Part shown: piece after piece, positions 23,287 through 32,641 of the stretch
How positions within the stretch are numbered: the stretch's first letter is position 1
Layout: the number at the start of each line of letters is the position of its first letter
Assembly: GCA_026393335.1 (NCBI GenBank)
Contig: JAPLAJ010000053.1
Coordinates: 1 to 64,000, forward strand
DNA length: 64,000 nucleotides
Origin: Rhodoluna sp.
Lineage (GTDB): Bacteria; Actinomycetota; Actinomycetes; Actinomycetales; Microbacteriaceae
Reading direction: 5' to 3'
Translations under genes and position numbers: made by a program
The notes under the pieces: model-generated
The model's input: the letters and a program-made list of their open reading frames with translations, nothing else
The model's database searches: none
What the model was told of the DNA's origin: nothing

Positions 23287-24899
23287 GTGAAACTCTCCAA
23301 TACCTTTGAACGTCTGATGCCGTAGAGCGAGATTGCTGCAACGGTAACGAAAATCACAATAGATACGGCGCTAGCCAGACCGAAGTTTTGATTGCCACCA
23401 GTATTAAAAGCAAGGTTATAGGTATAGCTGATCAAGATATCCGTTGCACCAGCAGAATCTCCGGCGAGCGTATCCCTAGGTCCACCACCGGTCAACAAAT
23501 AGATCAGGTTGAAGTTGTTGAAATTGAATGCGAAAGAGGCAATCAACAAAGGTAGGAGCATTTGCTGAAGCAGCGGGAAGGTGATCTTCCTGAAAGCTTG
23601 GCCGCCGGTAGCTCCGTCGATTGACGCCGCTTCGGTTAGTTCTTGAGGGATGGCCTGAAGTGCACCGGTGGAAATCAGGTAGAAGTAAGGGAAACCTAGC
23701 CAAAGGTTAACTAGCAAGACTGAAATCTTAGCTAACGTTGGTTCACCCAGCCAGTTAAAGCTAACGGGTTGGCCGACTATCAAGCTGATTAGGTTATTGA
23801 CAGCTCCGAAGTCGGTGTTCAACATACCACCCCAGATCAAGATGCTCATGATGCTAGGCATGGCGTAAGGCAAAATTAGAATGCTTCGATACACCCAACG
23901 ACCTCTAATTTTGTGATTGAGAGTAAGCGCGATCAACAAACCAAGAGCGTACTGGGTTATCACAGTTGTGACGGCAAAAATAATGGTCCAAATAAACACT
24001 GCTATCAAAGGTTCGCGAACTGATGGATTGTTTACAAGATCGATGAAGTTTTCAAGGCCGATAATCTCACGCCAGCCAGGGTACTTCATGTCCGCTGGGT
24101 CCTCGGTGTTAGCGTAGTTACCTCTACCGTTGTCCTTGTATACAGCACCGGTCTTTATATCGGTAAAAGCATCGGTCTTAGCGTCGTAGGTAATTCGAGC
24201 GGCATACACAGCCATAACGCTGTAACCTTCAGCCCGCAGGAATGTGTTTGGTTGATTGTATTTGAAACGAGTGGAAGCTGTGGTCTTGTCGAAAGTCGCA
24301 TACTCGTCATCATAGAAAGGTTCCCAAGTATATTTGGCCCCCACTTTTGTTACATCTGTCGGAATGCCAAGTACGTTAAAAACAATTCTGTCTTTTGGAA
24401 GAGGGGTAAAGGTTGTAGCGGTGCTCAGGAAATATATGTCATCTGGGTAGTAGCTGACTAAAGCACAAACCTTGGCGTTAGCCACATCTTTAGCGTCACC
24501 ATATTCTTCGTCACACCAACCAAGTTTTAGATCGAATTGTTTTTCGCCTGGGACCTGAGCGAAGGCATCGCTTTTTTGCAACATCTCGAGGGCTTCTGGC
24601 TTAGAAAGGACATTGCCTGTTCGGTACTGATAGCCAGACATTGAAATCGTGTAGATGATGGGGGTTATAACAAATGTTGCCAGCAGCAATATTCCTGGCA
24701 AGAAAAATTTCATTGGAATTGAAATCTTCGTAAAGTAAACAAGGGCGATTAGGACCATCGAGATTCCGAAGAAAATACCTATTTGGACATCGCCTGCAAG
24801 CAGTGAGGCTTGCATAAGGAATCCAAGAACTGTCAAAGTGATGGTAACCAAAATGATCTTTAAAATCACTGCGATTCTTACACCTTTTAGTAGCCTCAT
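23283..24899 (-). CDS. malF: maltodextrin ABC transporter permease MalF
   Basis: First permease subunit. At 538 residues it is longer than the about 300 usual for sugar permeases. Three hydrophobic segments and an extracytoplasmic insert of about 200 residues precede the core, similar in layout to enterobacterial MalF with its large loop. The EAA loop (ELTEAASIDGATGGQAFRKI) is near residue 425. It follows malE after a gap containing a very stable hairpin that probably lowers its expression relative to malE. Confidence 0.9.
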   Translation of the reverse strand: MRLLKGVRIAVILKIILVTITLTVLGFLMQASLLAGDVQIGIFFGISMVLIALVYFTKISIPMKFFLPGILLLATFVITPIIYTISMSGYQYRTGNVLSKPEALEMLQKSDAFAQVPGEKQFDLKLGWCDEEYGDAKDVANAKVCALVSYYPDDIYFLSTATTFTPLPKDRIVFNVLGIPTDVTKVGAKYTWEPFYDDEYATFDKTTASTRFKYNQPNTFLRAEGYSVMAVYAARITYDAKTDAFTDIKTGAVYKDNGRGNYANTEDPADMKYPGWREIIGLENFIDLVNNPSVREPLIAVFIWTIIFAVTTVITQYALGLLIALTLNHKIRGRWVYRSILILPYAMPSIMSILIWGGMLNTDFGAVNNLISLIVGQPVSFNWLGEPTLAKISVLLVNLWLGFPYFYLISTGALQAIPQELTEAASIDGATGGQAFRKITFPLLQQMLLPLLIASFAFNFNNFNLIYLLTGGGPRDTLAGDSAGATDILISYTYNLAFNTGGNQNFGLASAVSIVIFVTVAAISLYGIRRSKVLESFT

Positions 24900-24952
24900 T
24901 GGAACTCCCTTTTCAATTTCTATGACTGTTTGAAGATTTTGGTCTATTCAAA

Positions 24953-24977
24953 GGGGCCGGCGGTAACCGCCGGCCCC
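24953..24977 (-). terminator. malE-malF intergenic hairpin
   Basis: An 11-bp GC-only perfect stem (GGGGCCGGCGG / CCGCCGGCCCC) with a 3-nt loop, 24 nt after the malE stop. This type of hairpin stabilises the 3' end of the binding-protein mRNA or partly terminates transcription, giving more MalE than MalF and MalG. Confidence 0.75.
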
Positions 24978-25000
24978 TCTGAACTAGAACCAGTGTAGCT

Positions 25001-26368
25001 TTAGTTGTTCTTGCTGTTAGCAGCGTTGGCTGCCATGATGTTAGCAAACAACTGTGAAGCAACTGTTGGGTCCTTGCGCTCTGCAGCATCGCTTGAAACC
25101 AATGCTGTCCAAAGTGCTGGTAGAGCCTCCCAGTAGTTAGGGATGTTTGCACCCTTAGTTCCTGGAATCGGCTTGCCCTTAGCATCCTTTGTTGTTGAAA
25201 GGACTAGACCAGTTGTGTCTTTAGCACCACCGTTTAGGAAAGTTCCTAGCTGAGGGATAGATGCCTTAGATGCAGCAGTTCCGAAGCCCTTTAGAGCTGG
25301 AGATGCAATTGCAGCAGCAGCCTTGTTTGCTGGTGGACGCTGTTCGTACTTCTGGTAGCTCATCGCACCTGAAGCTGATCCGAAGAAGTCATTCAAGAAT
25401 GACTTCGCAGCGTTGTCGTCGCCACCTGCAGCAGCAAAGCTAGTTAGTAGAGCACCTGAAACTGAACCGAAGCCAGCTCCACATGAACCTACCTTGATAC
25501 CAGGAACACAAGAGAGCTTCTTCATGTCGAAGCCTTCTTTTACGTAGTCTTTCCACTCCCAGTTACCAATAACTGCATAAGGAACCTTACCGTCGATAAA
25601 GTCTTGCTTGCAGTTAGCGTCGCTGTTTGTGAAGAATCCGTTAGGAGTTCCGTCGCTGTTTAGCAGTTGAGCCTTTACGTTGTCCGAGAAGGTCTTAACT
25701 GTAAATGGAGAACCGGTTGTCTTAGCGTTACCACCTGACATAGCGTAAGGTGCACCACCTAGAGCTGAAAGGATACCTGCGGCACCCCAACTCATTCCAC
25801 CACCAGCAACACAAAGACCGCGGGTTAGACCCTCTGATACCTTGTTTGCCTTGTAGTAAGCAACCATTGCGCCGAAGCTGGTTGGTACGTCAGTTAGGTC
25901 ATCGTTAGTCAACATGGCCACGTTGTTGATGTCCAATGGAACACCGTATAGCTTGCCACCGTAGCTGAGGTCACCCAACTGGTTCTTAGTGAACTGCTTA
26001 GCTGCAGATGATGACAATGTGAATTGAGCTAGCTTGCCGTCCTTAGCAAGGGTTGGAACCCAGTCATTTGCACCCAGAACGATGTCTGGACCGCTGGCTG
26101 AAGTTGCGCTGTCAATTGCTGTCTTTAGTGCATCGAATCCTGAGTAACCAACGACTTTGATCTTGTAGCCCTGAACGTATTCGCTGACAGTCTGCTCTTC
26201 AAAGGTGCCGATAGCCTTGGTCAGGTTTCCTGAACGACTTTCGTCAGCCCAGATAGTAAGAGTCTTTGGTGGAACCTTTGATCTTGCGTCAGCAGGCAAT
26301 GATGCCACGCCTGTTAGTACAAGACCAAGTGCAACAGAAGCTCCTGCTACTTTCTTGATTGTAAACAT
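25001..26368 (-). CDS. malE: maltodextrin-type ABC transporter substrate-binding protein
   Basis: Extracellular solute-binding protein family 1, 455 residues from ATG 26368. This start, not an upstream one, follows GGAG by 6 nt and opens directly into a signal peptide (MFTIKKVAGASVALGLVLTG). The mature part begins TLTIWADESRSG, typical of maltose-binding proteins. No lipobox cysteine is present at the signal-peptide end (VASLPADARSK), unusual for a monoderm binding protein. The operon malE-malF-malG-GH13 and the flanking alpha-glucosidase point to maltodextrins, though the ligand is inferred. Confidence 0.88.
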   Translation of the reverse strand: MFTIKKVAGASVALGLVLTGVASLPADARSKVPPKTLTIWADESRSGNLTKAIGTFEEQTVSEYVQGYKIKVVGYSGFDALKTAIDSATSASGPDIVLGANDWVPTLAKDGKLAQFTLSSSAAKQFTKNQLGDLSYGGKLYGVPLDINNVAMLTNDDLTDVPTSFGAMVAYYKANKVSEGLTRGLCVAGGGMSWGAAGILSALGGAPYAMSGGNAKTTGSPFTVKTFSDNVKAQLLNSDGTPNGFFTNSDANCKQDFIDGKVPYAVIGNWEWKDYVKEGFDMKKLSCVPGIKVGSCGAGFGSVSGALLTSFAAAGGDDNAAKSFLNDFFGSASGAMSYQKYEQRPPANKAAAAIASPALKGFGTAASKASIPQLGTFLNGGAKDTTGLVLSTTKDAKGKPIPGTKGANIPNYWEALPALWTALVSSDAAERKDPTVASQLFANIMAANAANSKNN

Positions 26369-26447
26369 GTAATCTCCATATCGATATTGAGTTAGCACGT
26401 TTGTGCTAGTACTAATGTAGTCAAATATTCCCTGTTTCATGGCATTC

Positions 26448-26461
26448 TGAAACCGCTTACA
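26448..26461. promoter_or_regulatory. LacI-family operator upstream of malE
   Basis: TGAAACCGCTTACA fits the LacI/GalR-family consensus TGnAAnCGnTTnCA exactly. It lies 80 nt upstream of the malE start and may regulate the malE operon. Confidence 0.65.
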
Positions 26462-26599
26462 CGATAACATTCTTGTAAACAAATTAGGAGTTCTTCGGAC
26501 TAGTAGCCCCAATTCATAGAGCCCTGAGACAAAATCGCCTGCTTGTCTGTTTCAGAGGCCATTCGTTCTGGCCCATTTTTGCTTTCCAAAGCGATATTC

Positions 26600-26615
26600 A
26601 TGTAATCGATTACAT
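26600..26615. promoter_or_regulatory. LacI-family operator upstream of the alpha-glucosidase
   Basis: ATGTAATCGATTACAT is a perfect 16-bp palindrome whose core TGTAATCGATTACA fits TGnAAnCGnTTnCA. It lies 50 nt upstream of the alpha-glucosidase ATG at 26666, in the gap shared with divergent malE. Confidence 0.75.
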
Positions 26616-26665
26616 TTCAATAAACAGAGCCGAATGACGAACATTAGTGGCGTATTTTTGAAGTT

Positions 26666-28393
26666 ATGGTTTCTTATACAAACGAAGTTCTTGTCCGCTC
26701 TAGAAAAGATGCTGAATGGTGGCGTAAAAGCGTTATCTATCAGATTTATCCTCGCTCCTTTGCCGACGGCAATGGCGATGGTATGGGCGATCTTCAGGGA
26801 GTAACTCAGAGACTTGAATCTCTAGCAGAGCTAGGCGTTGACGCCATCTGGTTCAGCCCATTCTTCACATCTCCCCAGAAGGATGCCGGTTACGACGTTT
26901 CCAACTACAAGGACATCGATCCTCTTTTTGGGACCCTTGCTGACTTCGATGCTTTGGTTGCTAAGGCCAACACTCTTGGATTGAAAATCATTGTGGACCT
27001 AGTCCCAAACCACTCAAGCGATCAACACGTCTGGTTCCAAGCAGCACTGAAGGCTGCCCCTGGTTCAGTTGAACGCAACCGTTACATCTTTAGAGATGGC
27101 AAGGGCGAGAATGGTGAACTTCCTCCTAACAACTGGGAATCTGTTTTCGGTGGCGCTGCCTGGAGTCGAATTACAGAAGCTGATGGCTCATTAGGCCAGT
27201 GGTACCTGCACATCTTTGATTCATCCCAGCCGGATTTCAACTGGCAGAACGAAGAAGTGAGAGTTGAGTTTGATTCAGTATTGAGATTCTGGTTGGACAG
27301 AGGAGCAGCTGGCTTCCGTATCGACGTAGCTCACGGCATGATCAAGGTTGATGGCCTACCTGATGTTGTTGCGAACAACTCAACAATGTCAGGCCAAGAT
27401 TCACCTGATGCAATCAAAACTAAAGAAACAGACGATGAGCTAATCGCTCGTCTACAAGTTGAGAATCCTTTCTGGGGTCAGAACGGTGTTCACGAAATCA
27501 ACAAGAGATTCCGTGCCATCTTGGATGAGTATGACGACAGAGCAATGTGTGGTGAAGCATGGGTTCACCCACTATCAAGAATGGCCCGCTGGGTCAGACC
27601 TGGTGAATACCACCAGACATTCAACTTCGGCTACCTAGAAACCCCTTGGGACAAAGACAAGCTACACAACGTGGTGACAGAGTCTCTAAAGGAATTCGGT
27701 GCCGTAGGCGCTCCATCAACCTGGGTACTTTCAAACCACGATGTTATTCGTCACGCCACCAGAATGGCTTACGACCAGATCCCTAAACAAGGTGATGGCA
27801 TCGGCCCTAAATATGAACAGCCTGATGAAGCTAAAGGTCTAAGAAGAGCAAGAGCAGCATCTGCTTTCATGCTAGGTCTACCTGGTGGTGCTTATATCTA
27901 CCAAGGTGAAGAACTAGGTCTACCTGAGCACACCACTCTAGATAACAAGTTCCGTGAAGACCCAACCTTCTTTAGAACCAAAGGTGAGCGAGTTGGCCGT
28001 GACGGCTGCCGTGTTCCATTGCCTTGGGAAGCAGGAGCTAATGAAGCTAATGGTTTCTCAACCACAGGTAAGTCTTGGCTGCCTCAGCCATCTTCATACA
28101 AGAGATATGCCAGAAGTGAGCAAGAAGGTGCAGCTGGTTCAACCCTTGAGCTATACAAGCAGTTGCTCAAGAAGCGTAAGGCTCATGACATGGGTAACGG
28201 TGAATTCCGTTGGGCTCCTGAGTTCATGGATGAATCAACCCTTGCCTATATCAACAACGGAGTTCTAGTTCTATCAAACTTCAAAGGTGACCCAGTGGTC
28301 ATTCCTGCTGGAGAGATCCTTGCAACAACTCAACACGATCTAACAATTGAAGGTGAGTTAGAGCACGACAACACAGTTTGGATAAGGTTGTAA
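26666..28393 (+). CDS. GH13 alpha-glucosidase (oligo-1,6-glucosidase group), copy 1
   Basis: Releases glucose from the non-reducing ends of short maltodextrins in the cytoplasm. 575 residues, no signal peptide. GH13 motifs: VIYQIYPRSFADGNGDGMGD near 23-42, DLVPNHSS, nucleophile D near 220 in GFRIDVAHGM, acid/base E near 297 in MCGEAWV, and HD near 358 in LSNHDVIRH. Divergent from malE with a LacI-type operator in between, so probably induced with the importer. A close paralogue is at 32642-34348. Confidence 0.93.
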   Translation: MVSYTNEVLVRSRKDAEWWRKSVIYQIYPRSFADGNGDGMGDLQGVTQRLESLAELGVDAIWFSPFFTSPQKDAGYDVSNYKDIDPLFGTLADFDALVAKANTLGLKIIVDLVPNHSSDQHVWFQAALKAAPGSVERNRYIFRDGKGENGELPPNNWESVFGGAAWSRITEADGSLGQWYLHIFDSSQPDFNWQNEEVRVEFDSVLRFWLDRGAAGFRIDVAHGMIKVDGLPDVVANNSTMSGQDSPDAIKTKETDDELIARLQVENPFWGQNGVHEINKRFRAILDEYDDRAMCGEAWVHPLSRMARWVRPGEYHQTFNFGYLETPWDKDKLHNVVTESLKEFGAVGAPSTWVLSNHDVIRHATRMAYDQIPKQGDGIGPKYEQPDEAKGLRRARAASAFMLGLPGGAYIYQGEELGLPEHTTLDNKFREDPTFFRTKGERVGRDGCRVPLPWEAGANEANGFSTTGKSWLPQPSSYKRYARSEQEGAAGSTLELYKQLLKKRKAHDMGNGEFRWAPEFMDESTLAYINNGVLVLSNFKGDPVVIPAGEILATTQHDLTIEGELEHDNTVWIRL

Positions 28394-28410
28394 ACAAGAA
28401 AGCGGTGAAT

Positions 28411-28448
28411 AACAGAAGTGCCCGGCAAAGTTGCCGGGCACTTCTGTT
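28411..28448. terminator. bidirectional terminator
   Basis: A perfect 18-bp inverted repeat with a 2-nt loop (AACAGAAGTGCCCGGCAA and its complement) between the convergent alpha-glucosidase and giant membrane-protein genes. The outer A/T-rich parts can serve both strands. Confidence 0.85.
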
Positions 28449-28460
28449 TAACTTATCGAT

Positions 28461-31400
28461 TTACCGTAGGGACTTGACCCAAGATGCGCCAGACTTTCCT
28501 AGCTTTCGTAACTGCTCTAGTCGAACAGCTATCCAAACCATCACACCTGCAATCAAGAGCAGGATTACCCATAGGAACCAGCTCTCCCTAGCAATTGGTT
28601 GGAATGCATAAGGCAATACACCAACAAGCACACCAACAAGGCCTGGGAAGAATAGACCACCGAGTGATCTAAGTGAACCAACTACTAACAACGTAATAGT
28701 TGCGGCCATCAGGATTCCGAATCTCCACCAGTCCACTCGAGTAAGTGAAGAGTCTCCAATAGAGGTGAATGTTAGGAACAGAGATGGGCCTAGGGCAACA
28801 ACAGATGGAATACCTAGATACAGGTAGCTGGTGTCAGGTAGCTTGTTGATGCTTCGCAAACCACCTAGGAATAAGAACAGGAATAACGAGATACCTAGCG
28901 CTCTAATAGCAACTGTTGTTTCGTAGTCCGAACTTTGTGCAGCGCTTGCCCAAGTAATTGGAACTAGCAATAGGGAAAGTGATGCACCACCAGCGAGGGC
29001 AGTACCTAAGTTTCCATTTCTAATACCAAGCAATAGACAAGCAAGGGCAATTAGCAACACAGTAACTATTCGAATGATCTGGGTTGGGTTAGTTAGCTGA
29101 AGCGAAGTGTCTAGCGTTGTGTAGGTATAAATCACTGATGGAAGTACCAAAGTGAATATTGGTAAACCATAGGTGAAGATAGTGGACTTGAATTCCAAGA
29201 CCTTCTTTAGGTTTCTATTGCCAAGAGCAATTGCACCTGCGGCACCGATACCAAACAGTTCTGGGCCATCAAGTAGATCAGGAGCTAATACCTCAACTAG
29301 TTGAGCTAATGAAAGTCCTAGACCTAGAAGACCCGCGTACTCCAAACCTGCCCAAAGCTTGCCCTGGTTCTTTGAGAATCTGAACCATGAGTAACCAGCA
29401 AGGATTGCAGTTGATGCAACCAAGCGATAAACAGTTGAAGCATCATCAATGTTCTGAGACAAGGAGTATAGAACCGATGCTGCAACTGGTAGTAGCAGTG
29501 GCACATCCATACCCATAAGTCTCTTCAGGCCCTGAGGTGCTGCTGCATTGAATAATGTAGGCAGTGCTGCAGCTATCGCCAATGGAACTGTGTAGAGCTC
29601 AAGGTTGAACTTATCCAGGTCAATTGAGTCACGAAGTAATTGGCTTGTAGTCAAAGCAATAGTTACAGGAGCTAGGTAGCTAAGTGCAAACCAGCCGTTT
29701 GTGCTGTTTGCCTTTGCTTTGCTGGCAATCTGCAATTGTCTAAAGACAATAATTGCGAATACTGCTGAAACGAAAATCTGTCTTCCGCCAACTAGGTTTT
29801 CAGATCCATACTTCAGATTCATGTCCTCATCGAGTGCGAAACTAGCCACTGTTGCATAGGCCAGCAACATGTAGCCAAGTCCTGCAACACGAAGTGCAAT
29901 ACCGGCATTTCCAGATCCAAATTTTGCTAGCTCAGCCAAGGTTGCTGCAAGTGCTGCAACTAGAACAAGAATTAGCAATCCCCATAAGATATCTCCAGAA
30001 TTACTTGGCTTAGTCCATTCTGAATAGTTGATTGCAAATGAGCTAACTGAAAGTGCAAACACACTTACCAGTGAGAAGTAGCTGGTGTATCTTCCAGCAA
30101 CTCTCTTATCAACAATTCGAAGCACGTAGTTCAAAGCAAGTGCAGCAACAATCACAAGTGCTAGGTGTGCTGAGATTAGTAGGTCTTCTCGTAGCCAAGT
30201 AGCAAAGGCTACTAAGCTTGCAAGAGAGGATCCGTAAGCCAACCAAACAGAGATCTTGTTTTTGCCAATCCAAGCCATTGCATAGTTCAAAGCGGCAAGG
30301 CCCATCAAGATTGATGCTGGGTAGAGCAAGTCATCAACACTCTTGGTTGTAGCAAGCATTCCAAAGGCCAGGATGGCTTGGAAGGAGTAGCTGTATCGCA
30401 GCAATAGAGAACTTACCAACTGCATTTTCTTCGCCAGAAGAGTTGCAGCCAGTCCAGCAACTACTGCACTTCCACCGGTTACTGCGGATAGATAAAGGCT
30501 GTCGGCTGGAGAGCTAGCGAAGTTGCTAGGCACAGTAATGACGAAAGCAACTGCCGTGGTGAGTATGTGTATGAGAATCTGGGATCCAAAGTCCAACTCT
30601 CTGCCTAACTTGCGATTCACCAGTGCTGTTATCGGTGAATAAACAACAGCCAGGGCAATCACTGCCAAGCTAATCAGCGCATGCTCTAGAGATAGTGGGT
30701 TGTAATCACCATCTAGAACAATCCTCACAGTTAGCAATGCCACACCTGCGAAGTGAAGAACGCTGGCAACTCGAACAGAGCTTCGAGGCACGCCCAACCA
30801 ACTTTGGTAAAGCATTGAAGAAGCAAATGCAATCAGTAGCAGTGACATTCCAACAAGGAAGTCGTTAAGGTTTGTACCGTCTGCATACCAAAGAATCCAA
30901 GATCCTGCCAAAGCTACCTGGGCAGTGACTACTGCAATTGAGAATTCAGCAAATCTCTTAATATTGAATCCCACTCCGACAACTACAAACATCAGCGAGA
31001 TGGTTCCGAACAGTCCAGACCAGTAACTCTCGCTGACACCAAAGGCCAACCATGAGCCAAGAGCTAGAGAAACTGTTGTGAATGTGAATAGGTGCAGCCA
31101 ATTGTTTACACGCTTGACTGAACTTTCCTCATCACTACTTACAGCAGTAAACCAAATCGACTTGGTGGCCAAGGCAAGAATTGTTACAGCTGCAAACGCA
31201 GAGAATGAAACCGGCTCAGGTGCAACACCGAATGTAAGCCCACTAGTAATAGGCCATTGGAGGGCAAAGATAGCAAATGCAGATGAGATGAAGAATGTGA
31301 GAGTCTTTAGCGCAACATTCTCACGCTTAGCAAGGTCCTTCTCGTAATCGAGATCAGGTGTGCCCTTGTCAATTGCAAACTGCATCTTGCCAATTTGCTT

Positions 31401-32471
31401 ACTTGCCAAAGCAATTAGGATACCGGTGAGACCAAGAGCTGCAGCCATCCAACCGAAAGAAGAACTTCTAAATTCAAACCTGCTTCCAAGATCTCCTATT
31501 GCATAAACTGCTCCAGCCGTAGCTAGTGCAACTATAGAAATAATCTTCCAACCAAAGTTTGCTTTGAATCTTGCCAAGACAAATGATGCAGCAGCAACAA
31601 TAGAAAGATCAAGTGCCCAGAACCAAGCTGGTGCAGTTTCCCAAGTAAATGTTGGGCTTGAAATATCTCCAGTTACCAGAATTGCAAACATCAACATCGC
31701 TGAGGAGAATGTGGCCATAAAATTTGCCAACATCACTGAGAACTTTCTTCCCCAGAAAGCTAGTAGGCCAGTAACAATCGCAACACCTAGTGTTACAGCT
31801 AAGAATCCTGGCTCCTTCAAGGTGTTCAAGTTTGTTGAAACGAAAATGCTTCCAGCAATCACGATGATTGCGCTAGCACCCATAATCAACCACTGCTGAA
31901 GTGAAAGAGACTTTCTTTCTTTTCTTACCTGCTTCACTTGAGGAGCTGGTGCAGCTGCAGTTTGAGCGGATTGTGTTGCTACCACAGGTGCACCTGCGTT
32001 TGTAGCTGAAATGAGTCTTTGTCGAACAGACATCAAATCTCTTTCGATTCGAAGATAGCTATCGCTCAAGGTTTGATAATCAAGGAGGTCTCTAGTCTTG
32101 AAGGTAAACCCACAAGGACAAGTAACTGATGTCTTTCCCTTTAGATCCTCAGCATTGAAACTGTGCTGACAGACTGTGGTTGGTAGCTCTCCCCCAGATG
32201 AAGCAACTGCTGTAGGGGCAGCCACTCGAGGGGCAACCTGAGCAACTGGTGCAACAGGAATTTGAGTTTGACTTAGTGCCTGGTTCTTCTTGTTGTTCCT
32301 AATGATCAGCACTATTCCAACAATTACGGCTCCTAGAACAAAAAGTGAGCCGCCGCCGCCGCCTCCTAGAAATAGCAGACTGAGAAGCGATGGAAGTACG
32401 ATCACAGCTGCGACTATTGAGCCACAGGTGATTGCGACGATTTTGCCAGCACTGGCAGGTTGTTTGGCCAT
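28461..32471 (-). CDS. giant polytopic membrane protein of unknown function
   Basis: 1336 residues made almost entirely of hydrophobic helices, roughly thirty or more membrane segments from residue 190 to the end. The N-terminal 130 residues contain a membrane span with a Gly tract, a Pro/Ala/Val-rich linker, and a cysteine-containing segment near 115-135 (CQHSF, then CPCGFTF) that may bind zinc. I do not recognise a transporter family. Repeated helical pairs suggest growth by internal duplication. It lies between the two alpha-glucosidase genes on the opposite strand, with a terminator at its 3' end. A start at 32471 has a clean N terminus. Confidence 0.75.
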   Translation of the reverse strand: MAKQPASAGKIVAITCGSIVAAVIVLPSLLSLLFLGGGGGGSLFVLGAVIVGIVLIIRNNKKNQALSQTQIPVAPVAQVAPRVAAPTAVASSGGELPTTVCQHSFNAEDLKGKTSVTCPCGFTFKTRDLLDYQTLSDSYLRIERDLMSVRQRLISATNAGAPVVATQSAQTAAAPAPQVKQVRKERKSLSLQQWLIMGASAIIVIAGSIFVSTNLNTLKEPGFLAVTLGVAIVTGLLAFWGRKFSVMLANFMATFSSAMLMFAILVTGDISSPTFTWETAPAWFWALDLSIVAAASFVLARFKANFGWKIISIVALATAGAVYAIGDLGSRFEFRSSSFGWMAAALGLTGILIALASKQIGKMQFAIDKGTPDLDYEKDLAKRENVALKTLTFFISSAFAIFALQWPITSGLTFGVAPEPVSFSAFAAVTILALATKSIWFTAVSSDEESSVKRVNNWLHLFTFTTVSLALGSWLAFGVSESYWSGLFGTISLMFVVVGVGFNIKRFAEFSIAVVTAQVALAGSWILWYADGTNLNDFLVGMSLLLIAFASSMLYQSWLGVPRSSVRVASVLHFAGVALLTVRIVLDGDYNPLSLEHALISLAVIALAVVYSPITALVNRKLGRELDFGSQILIHILTTAVAFVITVPSNFASSPADSLYLSAVTGGSAVVAGLAATLLAKKMQLVSSLLLRYSYSFQAILAFGMLATTKSVDDLLYPASILMGLAALNYAMAWIGKNKISVWLAYGSSLASLVAFATWLREDLLISAHLALVIVAALALNYVLRIVDKRVAGRYTSYFSLVSVFALSVSSFAINYSEWTKPSNSGDILWGLLILVLVAALAATLAELAKFGSGNAGIALRVAGLGYMLLAYATVASFALDEDMNLKYGSENLVGGRQIFVSAVFAIIVFRQLQIASKAKANSTNGWFALSYLAPVTIALTTSQLLRDSIDLDKFNLELYTVPLAIAAALPTLFNAAAPQGLKRLMGMDVPLLLPVAASVLYSLSQNIDDASTVYRLVASTAILAGYSWFRFSKNQGKLWAGLEYAGLLGLGLSLAQLVEVLAPDLLDGPELFGIGAAGAIALGNRNLKKVLEFKSTIFTYGLPIFTLVLPSVIYTYTTLDTSLQLTNPTQIIRIVTVLLIALACLLLGIRNGNLGTALAGGASLSLLLVPITWASAAQSSDYETTVAIRALGISLFLFLFLGGLRSINKLPDTSYLYLGIPSVVALGPSLFLTFTSIGDSSLTRVDWWRFGILMAATITLLVVGSLRSLGGLFFPGLVGVLVGVLPYAFQPIARESWFLWVILLLIAGVMVWIAVRLEQLRKLGKSGASWVKSLR

Positions 32472-32598
32472 TATTTCCCCCTTTTGGAAAGTCTTATTGC
32501 CATATTAGTAACACTTAACGAAGGTCTGGAGATAAAAAGTGCTTGTTACTTTAATGTAACCCTATGTTCCCAAAGTGAACCAGCAGGGCTTTTCCAGT

Positions 32599-32619
32599 CT
32601 CTATACATTGTTTATAGAG
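32599..32619. promoter_or_regulatory. inverted repeat upstream of the second alpha-glucosidase
   Basis: CTCTATA and TATAGAG with a 7-nt spacer, 23 nt before the ATG at 32642. It could be an operator overlapping the promoter or a leader hairpin. It does not match the LacI-type consensus seen at malE. A second repeat (GTTAC/GTAAC, near 32545-32560) lies upstream. Confidence 0.4.
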
Positions 32620-32641
32620 GCATCTACTGCCTGATAACTCA

